Made by a program: the position numbers and the translations under genes
In this document: positions 16,201 to 22,171 of the stretch, one piece after another
How the letters are laid out: the number at the start of each line of letters is the position of its first letter
Position numbering within the stretch: position 1 is the first letter of the stretch
The notes under the pieces: generated by a model
Database searches by the model: none
What the model was told of the DNA's origin: nothing
The model's input: only the letters and a program-made list of their open reading frames with translations
Assembly (NCBI GenBank): GCA_017645305.1
Contig: JAGCPD010000073.1
Span: 1-64,000 of the forward strand
DNA from: Bacteroidaceae bacterium
GTDB lineage: Bacteria > Bacteroidota > Bacteroidia > Bacteroidales > Bacteroidaceae
Length of the DNA: 64,000 nt
Direction of reading: 5' to 3'

Positions 16201-17455
16201 GACTGTGTTCCATGTCGAGTATCTTATCCCACTCGCCAAGCAGCTCAACCATCTTTGTGGGACAGGCTGCAGTGACGAGCGAAGCGGTCATGTGGAAGAG
16301 CAGGTTGTTGGTCTTCAACTCAACGGTGGTAGGACATTTCAGCAAGTGTTGCCGGAGGTTAGCCCAGTCGTCATTGTCGTCACCTTTGGTGAGGTCGAAG
16401 TAGCCCTGTACCGTTCCGCCTTCGATATGTACGGTAATGGCAGGATAGGAATCAATGGCGGTGTAGGGCGCTTTGCCGTCGGTGGTGTTGTCCACCTCGT
16501 AGAGCACATAGCAGTTACCCGTCGTAGCCATCAGCAGAGTGTTCATGCCTTCGTGCAGGTCGTAGGTCACGCCTGCCCCCTGTCCTGCGGAGGCCACTTC
16601 CAGCTTCACGTTCTGGTCCGAAGGGATTTCACCCACATAGACATACAGATATTCACCTGATTGGGCATAGATGCCAGTAGGATTGGAGAGGCGCCCCATG
16701 ACGTAACCGCAGCCGATAATGCCGGCCCAACGGTCGTGATGGCTGTATGCCTTATGGCTGCCTACGCGGAAGTCAAGCTCCGTCTTGTCCCAACCAGAGT
16801 AGGTGGTCCAGGTGTTGTTCTTTACCTTGACAGCCATGTCCTGCACCGACGTGGGCAGCGCGCTCATGGCATTGCGCAAATTGGCATCACTCATGGCTGC
16901 ATAGTTGCTTTTGAGTGCTGTACATGCAGTGGTGGTGAAGAATTGGGTAAGCTGACCGACAGTAGCTTCGGCGGTTGCTGACTTCTGAGCTTCGAGGGCC
17001 GAAGCATCAACATCGGCTGCTTCGATAGTCCACTGCGATTTGCTTTCGCTAGTGTACCACTCCACAACGTTATTTTCGTTGGAGCAGTGCATACCACCAC
17101 CCTGTTTGAAATAGGGGTCATACTCAAAAGTGTATTTACCTTCACTTTCGGCCATAACGAAGGTCTGTTGAGTTGCCCCCGTGGAATATTGGCTCGAGTA
17201 CGAAGCCTGCCCTTGAATATACTTGTCTGTAAGTGCATTCTTAAAGGTAACGTTCGTACCCGAAATGTTTAGGTACCATACTTGTGAGTAGTTTCCTTCA
17301 ATAAAATCAGAACAAACCAACGTGTGGCTGTTTGTGTTCTCGGTCATGTACTTGCCGTTGTAGCTCACAATACGGTAGTAACCCGTTGTGATGGCAGCAG
17401 ATACCACTCCTGTAATGAGCAGAAGCAATGAGGTTAGTAAAGCTTTGAATTTCAT
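10217..17455 (-). CDS. Giant secreted M60-like metallopeptidase / GH33 sialidase
   Basis: This 2412-residue exported protein probably attacks mucin-type glycoproteins. In order it has: a signal peptide (1-20); a first trefoil-like lectin region (about 22-150); an M60/enhancin-type peptidase domain whose zinc motif H-E-N-G-H is at residues 478-482; several R-I-C-I-N-like trefoil regions (about 750-1480); a sialidase-associated N-terminal lectin-like domain (about 1490-1640); and a sialidase propeller (about 1645-2040) with the Y-R-I-P motif at 1660-1663 and four Asp boxes (S-T-D-G-G-R-T-W and similar). The end carries an all-beta region and a Prevotella-type C-terminal domain finishing G-K-K-V-V-I-K, probably for type IX-like export. 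Combining a mucin peptidase and a sialidase in one chain would let the enzyme remove sialic acid and cut the backbone; activity is inferred. A repeat insertion lies in the linker before the C-terminal motif. Confidence 0.85.
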   Translation of the reverse strand: MKFKALLTSLLLLITGVVSAAITTGYYRIVSYNGKYMTENTNSHTLVCSDFIEGNYSQVWYLNISGTNVTFKNALTDKYIQGQASYSSQYSTGATQQTFVMAESEGKYTFEYDPYFKQGGGMHCSNENNVVEWYTSESKSQWTIEAADVDASALEAQKSATAEATVGQLTQFFTTTACTALKSNYAAMSDANLRNAMSALPTSVQDMAVKVKNNTWTTYSGWDKTELDFRVGSHKAYSHHDRWAGIIGCGYVMGRLSNPTGIYAQSGEYLYVYVGEIPSDQNVKLEVASAGQGAGVTYDLHEGMNTLLMATTGNCYVLYEVDNTTDGKAPYTAIDSYPAITVHIEGGTVQGYFDLTKGDDNDDWANLRQHLLKCPTTVELKTNNLLFHMTASLVTAACPTKMVELLGEWDKILDMEHSLMGLGEFDGYWNNMLSVTDMSGQDYMHASNYGTYYDVGTISSIMSYEDMFAGGALWGPAHENGHIFQKYINMVGQTEVSNNLFSNVAIYNNGHLTSRAANISTTFENMANNVFWNDRDIWERTHLYFQLYQFFHILGNKSDFYPELFKALRSDPMEHSGGTFISATDDYLKFYKKCCAVSGYDLTEFFQAYGFFVIPSLTTYVINNVTKDAYKVEDYANYYLTITQQEIDAAKQEVAAMNLPKANIIFIEDRISAPDATYPGAAGAKKTAFSNEYPIGQAGETGQYTDFGATCSAYKYNVTNNKVTMVGTGTVGFKVYDSTGNLHGLYNTNSFTLPDGIGKGYTVKAAAGNGTDVEATYDASIGIIVSDVTDYAGNATDAVAIGTQITSEAGITSGKAFVLKTGAERYITDNGTNYDVPNSANTSTKASTYFLISNGDGTWKIKNYATGKYWGVPAYNTALASAEEAKAGAWSLNFSGGIAYPSAPDASNTIRGIDRSSGKVWGWSTGNNNNHKVYIYEADLTSIASDEFEDKDIRVSSDAAASLQTNQWYVMFDRGANHGYLYENNSNQLYNTATAPSGSATSNAKYLVRIVGWDNEYYLQTGLGNFFGNIQQSTTVPTTATATEKITIKKIADTDGHFYLMSAAGVVLDANSLENGDATVVGWGTTAPTSTGGNNDWAFYPVEFVDSWIPTTAEVYTINNTNTSRGAMMYNGSSDYVWSSGKSGTFSATDPNCQWVLVSAGEDNQYYIYNVGAGRFAIPSGTNSTASWVFSSDAVAITLIKQNDGTFKIKTVKTDTYAAVSNGYAGPIINYNDIGGNFTITKVDGDQSAAATAAFNKLIKNQTLLTAVPDGEGWYAIRIKSGNYAGEYVYAPENEIAYASGRNYPLTFMNAVNKQPAIDNTYYLTRIVKTANGYAWILPNGKYLCKSSSNYFPTSTTTPVENVSITYNATNGMQFIHGGYKATPYYLSSKYFIGETSNVGGYFDVYPVSLNDAGLTAWQVLCENAPETAQIRCTRNDVSGLTTVYKNGYIFLPANVTPESSDFVLDGAIDASVDADAKTITLNYNPDLAIVKGGVVVAQGWQTASRGGEVMLLKVDAAPFRDATGVSISLSLKDGSEANISKLTLYEASSNSPEILSAGNDGAPTKTSVAEANVSGATASFSIASLAAGNHYYWVGATVKDDAALGAVLDAAVTSITYTCNNKETTLDLTAVGDPADRGAMVFNVHSYPFLPRDNGSRVYRIPAMVVADDGSIVVAADKRYQSYTDIGNGGHVIDIVVRRSTDGGRTWSEPVTIAKGEGSTASGGEDKRCGYGDPSLVKGKDGKLYCLFAAGNEGYFYGQKGMCMSVSTDNGVTWSSGVGNPPVDLYWSGAIKNVATAGAAGFGLYDYFVTSGRGLYIPDDDILMYLIPAQTMTSATEHTGDSQDYIFYSRDGGESWYFSNIPMVQGGDEAKIIQMNDGSLFGSIRKGGQRRFNTATYTCNDDGKTLSFSYGTQWDNSQLTQSSQNNQDILYYQRETVTGKKDYIFHSITTGNHTNFKLYYSTDQGNNWTEFLNVQTKGTRYVTMDKSGTDENPGSLYLFFEDQSLNSAGGYTDYNHYPLNFIEITREQLLQYIPDLDKSALEKEVKIVYGTSGEATFGSWSGLTWTSNATSGVAGLTMTLSDGTNNKFSNFNSRYNLAYHPAAANTNSTITLTAPTGYVITGYSVQTGVYQASTYTLTAEDGTSVIPANLGSTYTPLEVSGLSAASTAITVTTTDASKWLSLANFTVTIQPIITLDETEDMASTISANDGKIVNVTLNRKINKGFNSVVLPFDLNAAQVQTLFGEDTKVYAYSEDSDDANNVTVKFKTVTDGTIAANQPVLVEATAASTENLISNVIITYEEEPKAEGRNIDYVGLYAPSTVPEGDYFISKGAIYKSEGSTSIKSFRAYLKAKTDIAGVKLFIDDIETGITSIDNGQLTSDNAAIYNLAGQRLNKVQKGINIVNGKKVVIK
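10306..10345. repeat. In-frame CAATTGTCCATTATCAATTG repeat in C-terminal linker
   Basis: An AATTGATAATGGACAATTGAC word repeat of intergenic type is translated as S-I-D-N-G-Q-L-T-S-D-N in the giant protein, just before its Y-N-L-A-G-Q-R motif. The equivalent site in the C10 protease (33398-33439) carries a different repeat class. Confidence 0.6.
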
Positions 17456-17498
17456 ATCGTTTGAGTTAATTTAGTTACGAAAGATAAAGATTGTGCGG

Positions 17499-17506
17499 CA
17501 AAGGTA
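17499..17506 (-). promoter_or_regulatory. TAnnTTTG promoter for M60/sialidase gene
   Basis: The minus strand reads TACCTTTG, 43 bases upstream of the start codon of the giant gene. It lies between that start and the terminator of the GH31 gene, so the giant gene has its own transcript. Confidence 0.6.
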
Positions 17507-17548
17507 CGAAGAAAAAAGGAAAGGGTAAAAAAAAATGGATTAAAATAC

Positions 17549-17578
17549 AAAAAAAAAGCCTCCCTTGGGTGAGGAGGC
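17549..17578 (-). terminator. Rho-independent terminator after GH31 gene
   Basis: Read on the minus strand, GCCTCCTC pairs with a GGGAGGC arm (17558-17578), followed at once by nine T residues (17549-17557). It ends the GH31 transcript about 45 bases past its stop codon. Confidence 0.8.
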
Positions 17579-17623
17579 AATAATAGTAGTCTTTCCGCAG
17601 AATCTCACCTATTTGATACGAAT

Positions 17624-19813
17624 TTATTTCTCCAGTTCAAAGACAGGAATAAAGGTTTTATCTATCCGGGTGGTTACTGTCTGGCCTCCGCTGTAATATT
17701 TGCCTGTGTGACGGTCCCGCCATTTGCCATCAGTCTTAGGCAGGTAGGTCTGCCATTGAGTGGCATTTTCCTCAGTGACAGGGCTGATGAGCAGACTAGG
17801 CCCGAACATATATTCATATTTTTGAGCCAAAGCCTGGGGGTCGTTGGCAAAGTCAAATACCAACGGACGCATCAGGGTGTAGCCTTCCGTACTAACCCGG
17901 TGGGCACATTCCTCTATATATGGCCGCAACTCCTGCCGTTCCCTGATGCATCGGGTGATAATGGCCTGTGCCTCTGGTCCGTAGTTCCAAGGCTCGGTAT
18001 TGCTCATGTAGCCGTGAACGCGCATCAAGGGAAGATAGACTGACAGTTCCACCCAACGCAGCATTCGGTCTATGTATGCCTGGTCTGTATATTGGTTACC
18101 CGGCCGGAAGAACCCGCCGGCATCATAGGTCCACCAGGGGACACCAGCTGCCTGTACCCCCAGGCCTGCTGTTATCTGACGACGTAACGTTTCATAGTCG
18201 TTGCCTACGTCACCGCTCCACAGGGCAATACCATAGCGTTGGATGCCGGGATAGCCGCAACGGGTGAGGATGAAGGGAGGGTCTGTTGTTGCCTTTTGGC
18301 TGTTGGTGTTTAACAGGCCTTCATAGACGGTCTTGCATACCAACAGGGGGAAGACGTTGCGAACGGCATCGCCGCGCCAGCGTCCGGCATTCACCATACG
18401 ACCGTTAAGGTCATCGTTCTCCGGCTCGGTAGCATCTTGCCACCATGCATCTATACCTAAGGGTACCAGGCGTTCCGAGAAGTTCTGCCAATAAGCAGCG
18501 GCGGCATCAGGATTGAAGAAATCTATCCAGTCTGTGCTGGGTATGTAGTAGTCCTTGTTGAGCATCTGCCTGCCAACCTCTGAGCGTTTGTCTATCTTAG
18601 ACCATACACTGATCATGAGGCGTACGCCCATGTGATGAAGGGAATCTGTCAGGGCCTTGGGGTTAGGGTAGTATTCCTCGTCAAACTGCATGGCGTTCCA
18701 TCCGTATTTGCCCCAATATTGCCAGTCTTGTACAATCATGTCAAGCGGGATTTGCTCTTTCTTGAAGCGGTTGGCCGTCTGCAGAATCTCTTGGGATGAG
18801 TGGAAACGTTCGCGACAATGTATGTAACCCAAGGCCCATGACGGAATCTGGGGGCAGGGACCTGTAAGCTGACGATAGCCTGCTATGACTTCATCGGCTG
18901 TTCCGACAAACACCGTGTAGTCAACTTTTGAGGCGACGGGTGACTGGAAGACTGTTTGGTCTTTTACCTTTTCATAATAAAGGACAGGTTTGTCTTCCTT
19001 TGTCAACTGGGCAGTTACCGTATGGCTGCCAGCCTTCAGGTGTACTATCTGTGACATTGTGGGCGGTAGCCAGGTGTTCTGCACATTGAAAACTTCCTTG
19101 CCGTCAATTGCCAGTTGATGACGACGGGCCATTTTCTGCCCTACATCAAGCAGTAGCGCATAGTCTCCCTCGCTGTCTAAATGGAATGTTGTCTGGAATA
19201 TGTTTTGTTGGCGCACCTCTTTTTTGCCACCCTCGGTAGATGTGATGTCAACCTCTTCTGACTTGTTGCCTGCCTGCTGTTGGCTATCGGCTGCGAGGGT
19301 TACATGTTGGCTACAGGGGTTAAACTCCGTCATTCCGTAGTTGTTCCAGAGTATGCCATAGCCTTTGCTTGAGAGCAGCATAGGCAGACTGATTTGCGTG
19401 TTAACCTGTGTCAGTCGGCGCGATAGTCCGCGCACATTTACTAATCCGTCCTGAAACTGCCCCAGTCCGTATAGAAACTCTCCCTTGGGTGACAGGAATG
19501 TAAGTGTGGCCTGTTCACCCTGCATGTGATGTCCGGTAGCCGTAAAGACCACGTGGCCTTTTCTGTCCTTTACCTGCAACAGTTGGCGCTTGTTGTCTAT
19601 CTTAACTTGAATGTCAGGCTGAGTAACTTCGTCATTTCTCACATAGGTCCAGTCTGGAAATTGCAGAGGCGAATTGCCTTCTGTATACTGGATGCGCACG
19701 GCATTATTTGCTACGTACTTTACGGTTAGCTGGCCTTTGCCAAAGGGAACAGTTTCAGCCCATGCAGGCAGAAGCATAATCACCGTCAGGATTATCAGGG
19801 CAGTCTTCTTCAT
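17624..19813 (-). CDS. Secreted GH31 alpha-xylosidase/alpha-glucosidase with PA14 insert
   Basis: This 729-residue GH31 glycosidase has a signal peptide (1-19). The retaining nucleophile is Asp460 in W-W-Q-D-A-T-E-P-E, and a second conserved segment, W-S-G-D-V-G, appears near residue 533. A PA14-like beta domain is inserted at about residues 195-280 (L-H-L-D-S-E-G-D-Y through to G-S-H-T-V-T-A). The D-A-T-E-P-E form together with the PA14 insert is typical of xyloglucan alpha-xylosidases such as Xyl31A, so removal of xylose side chains from xyloglucan fragments is the best guess; an alpha-glucosidase is the alternative. It is followed by a strong terminator. It follows the threonine-catabolism genes on the same strand but is probably not functionally tied to them. 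Confidence 0.8.
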   Translation of the reverse strand: MKKTALIILTVIMLLPAWAETVPFGKGQLTVKYVANNAVRIQYTEGNSPLQFPDWTYVRNDEVTQPDIQVKIDNKRQLLQVKDRKGHVVFTATGHHMQGEQATLTFLSPKGEFLYGLGQFQDGLVNVRGLSRRLTQVNTQISLPMLLSSKGYGILWNNYGMTEFNPCSQHVTLAADSQQQAGNKSEEVDITSTEGGKKEVRQQNIFQTTFHLDSEGDYALLLDVGQKMARRHQLAIDGKEVFNVQNTWLPPTMSQIVHLKAGSHTVTAQLTKEDKPVLYYEKVKDQTVFQSPVASKVDYTVFVGTADEVIAGYRQLTGPCPQIPSWALGYIHCRERFHSSQEILQTANRFKKEQIPLDMIVQDWQYWGKYGWNAMQFDEEYYPNPKALTDSLHHMGVRLMISVWSKIDKRSEVGRQMLNKDYYIPSTDWIDFFNPDAAAAYWQNFSERLVPLGIDAWWQDATEPENDDLNGRMVNAGRWRGDAVRNVFPLLVCKTVYEGLLNTNSQKATTDPPFILTRCGYPGIQRYGIALWSGDVGNDYETLRRQITAGLGVQAAGVPWWTYDAGGFFRPGNQYTDQAYIDRMLRWVELSVYLPLMRVHGYMSNTEPWNYGPEAQAIITRCIRERQELRPYIEECAHRVSTEGYTLMRPLVFDFANDPQALAQKYEYMFGPSLLISPVTEENATQWQTYLPKTDGKWRDRHTGKYYSGGQTVTTRIDKTFIPVFELEK

Positions 19814-19886
19814 TTAACTGATATCCAAAAGGCAAGTTTGGGAAAAATATTCCAGACTTGCCTTTTACATTTTTTAATTAGCGGCC

Positions 19887-20837
19887 TTAGCCACGTAATT
19901 TTATCTTAAGATTCTTAATCATGTCTTCCGTCATGCGTCTTAAGTCGTACTCAGGATTCCATCCCCATTCCTCACGAGCGCAGGAGTCATCCATCTTGTT
20001 GGGCCAACTGTCGGCAATGGCTTGCTTGATGGGTTCTGGATGATAAATCATCTTGAAGCTGGGATAGTACTTGCAGATGGCATGATAGATAATCTCGGGG
20101 TCAAAGCTCATTGCCGTCACATTGAAGCTGTTACGGTGCTTGAGCTTGGTGGGGTCGGCTTCCATGATGTCTATCATGGCTTTCTGTGCATCCGGCATAT
20201 ACATCATATCCATGAAGGTTCCCTGCTTGAGGGGACATACAAACGTTTCGCCCTTAACGGCTGCATAGTAGATTTCAACGGCATAGTCTGTAGTACCTCC
20301 GCCTGGCAGACTGAGGTGGCTGATAAGGCCGGGGAAACGTACGGAGCGGGTATCGACACCAAAGCGTGTGAAGTAATAGTCGGAAAGCAACTCGCCCGTA
20401 ACCTTGGTAACGCCATAAATGGTGTTGGGACGCTGGATGGTATCCTGGGGTGTATTGTCATGCGGTGTGCTGGGACCAAAGGCTCCAATAGAGCTGGGGG
20501 TGAAAACGGCACAGCCGAAAAGACGCGCTACCTCGAGACAGTTCACCAGCGAGCCGATACCTACGTTCCAACCCAGCATGGGGTTCAGCTCAGCCGTGGC
20601 GCTGAGGATAGCTGCCAGATTGTAGATAGTATCGATGTTGTACTTCTTGACAGCTGTGGCTATCTGCATAATTTGGGTAGAGTCTATGCGTTCAACGGGA
20701 CCGCGTTCGTAAATTTCGCCTGTGAGGGGACGAAGGTCGGAACTGACAACGTTAGCGTCGCCATAGATATCACGCAGATTGCGGGTGAGTTCAGAGCCTA
20801 TCTGGCCTCCGGCGCCCACAATAAGTATTCTTTTCAT
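19887..20837 (-). CDS. L-threonine 3-dehydrogenase, NAD-epimerase type
   Basis: This 316-residue short-chain dehydrogenase/epimerase-fold protein has an N-terminal Rossmann motif G-A-G-G-Q-I-G and the catalytic Y-G-V-T-K at about residue 140. It matches the epimerase-like L-threonine dehydrogenases, which oxidise threonine to 2-amino-3-ketobutyrate with NAD+. The gene just upstream on the same strand, 35 bases away, encodes the CoA ligase that takes the unstable product to glycine and acetyl-CoA, which strongly supports this role over a sugar-nucleotide epimerase. It is cytoplasmic and probably transcribed from the promoter at 22138. Confidence 0.85.
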   Translation of the reverse strand: MKRILIVGAGGQIGSELTRNLRDIYGDANVVSSDLRPLTGEIYERGPVERIDSTQIMQIATAVKKYNIDTIYNLAAILSATAELNPMLGWNVGIGSLVNCLEVARLFGCAVFTPSSIGAFGPSTPHDNTPQDTIQRPNTIYGVTKVTGELLSDYYFTRFGVDTRSVRFPGLISHLSLPGGGTTDYAVEIYYAAVKGETFVCPLKQGTFMDMMYMPDAQKAMIDIMEADPTKLKHRNSFNVTAMSFDPEIIYHAICKYYPSFKMIYHPEPIKQAIADSWPNKMDDSCAREEWGWNPEYDLRRMTEDMIKNLKIKLRG

Positions 20838-20872
20838 AGTCAGACTTACGGATTAAAGATATATTGATATTA

Positions 20873-22054
20873 TTACCCTTCTATCTCAACACGAACTTTC
20901 TTGAATGCAGCTATACACTTGTCAAGATGCTCACGCTCATGTGCGGCACTAATCTGGACGCGAATACGAGCCTGGCCCTTTGGTACTACGGGATAGTAGA
21001 AGCCTGTTACAAAGATACCTTCTTCCTGCATTTTGGCAGCATACTGCTGACTCTTGGCGGCATCATATATCATAACGGCGCAGATAGCACTCTCTGAAGG
21101 CTTACAGTCGAAGCCTTCCTCGTGCATACGACGCAGGAAGTAGTCTGTGTTGGCATGTAATTTGTCCTGCAATTCGTTGGTCTCGCTCATCATCTCGAAC
21201 ATACGTATGCCAGCAGCTACCAAACCGGGAGCCATAGAGTTAGAGAACAGGTAAGGACGGCTACGCTGGCGTAGCATATCGATAATCTCCTTTTTACCTG
21301 TGGTGAATCCGCCCATTGCACCACCAAAGGCCTTGCCCAGGGTACCGGTGAGAATCTCAATCTTTCCGCGTAGGTTGTAGCGTTCCGTGACGCCGCGTCC
21401 TGTCTTGCCTACAACACCGGCACTATGGCTTTCGTCCACCATTACCATAGCATCATACTTCTGGGCCAGTTCGTAAATCTTGTCCAGCGGGCATACATTA
21501 CCGTCCATAGAGAAAACGCCATCGGTAACGATAATGCGGAAGCGGTTCTTCTGTGCGGCCTTCAATTGCTCTTCCAAGTCGGCCATATCGGCATTGGCAT
21601 AACGATAGCGCTGTGCCTTGCAGAGACGAACGCCATCGATAATTGAAGCGTGGTTCAGAGCATCGGAGATGATAGCATCCTGATCTGTAAGGAGGGGCTC
21701 GAAAACACCACCGTTGGCATCGAAGCAGGCTGCATAGAGGATGGTGTCTTCTGTTCCAAAGAATTCCGAAATCTTTTGTTCCAGTTTCTTGTGAAGGTCC
21801 TGACACCCGCAGATGAAGCGTACACTTGCCATACCAAAGCCTCTGGCATCCATACCCTTCTTGGCGGCTTCAATAAGTTCCTTGTTGCCTGCCAGACCTA
21901 AATAGTTGTTGGCGCAGAAGTTAAGGCACTTCTTGCCCTTGACCAAAATCTCGGCTCCCTGAGGGCTCTCAATTATACGCTCGTTCTTGTACAGACCGGC
22001 TGCTTCAATTTCAGCCAGTTCTTTTTTCAGATGTTCTTGAAATTTAATATACAT
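20873..22054 (-). CDS. kbl: Glycine C-acetyltransferase (2-amino-3-ketobutyrate CoA ligase)
   Basis: This 393-residue PLP-dependent enzyme of the alpha-oxoamine synthase family cleaves 2-amino-3-ketobutyrate with CoA to glycine and acetyl-CoA. The family pattern is clear: the C-A-N-N-Y-L-G-L segment near residue 47, D-E-S-H-S-A-G near 207-213, and the PLP lysine in T-G-T-L-G-K-A-F-G near 235-243. It is paired with threonine dehydrogenase downstream, forming a two-gene threonine degradation unit. The promoter at 22138 gives a leader of about 80 bases. Confidence 0.92.
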   Translation of the reverse strand: MYIKFQEHLKKELAEIEAAGLYKNERIIESPQGAEILVKGKKCLNFCANNYLGLAGNKELIEAAKKGMDARGFGMASVRFICGCQDLHKKLEQKISEFFGTEDTILYAACFDANGGVFEPLLTDQDAIISDALNHASIIDGVRLCKAQRYRYANADMADLEEQLKAAQKNRFRIIVTDGVFSMDGNVCPLDKIYELAQKYDAMVMVDESHSAGVVGKTGRGVTERYNLRGKIEILTGTLGKAFGGAMGGFTTGKKEIIDMLRQRSRPYLFSNSMAPGLVAAGIRMFEMMSETNELQDKLHANTDYFLRRMHEEGFDCKPSESAICAVMIYDAAKSQQYAAKMQEEGIFVTGFYYPVVPKGQARIRVQISAAHEREHLDKCIAAFKKVRVEIEG

Positions 22055-22137
22055 ATTTTTAATGTTTAAAAGGTATTCTCTTTTTGCAGAAGGTAAAAAC
22101 TTATGCTTTTCTTTTTATGTTGGTTAGTTCAGGTATG

Positions 22138-22145
22138 CAAAGTTA
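22138..22145 (-). promoter_or_regulatory. TAnnTTTG promoter for kbl-tdh
   Basis: The minus strand reads TAACTTTG in the gap between the uvrA stop and the kbl start. A TAnnTTTG match here suggests kbl and the dehydrogenase have their own transcript. Confidence 0.5.
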
Positions 22146-22171
22146 CATTTTTTCTGAATACGTTGTTATCC

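Noticed and set aside
10733..16981. Several plus-strand frames of 60-180 codons opposite the giant gene
   Set aside because: They are shadows of the high-quality minus-strand gene, with no family resemblance and odd composition.
19887..20837. UDP-sugar epimerase
   Set aside because: The fold is shared, but the adjacent kbl gene and the sequence pattern fit threonine dehydrogenase better.
20022..20867. 281-codon plus-strand frame opposite threonine dehydrogenase
   Set aside because: Antisense shadow; the minus-strand enzyme has clear motifs and an operon partner.
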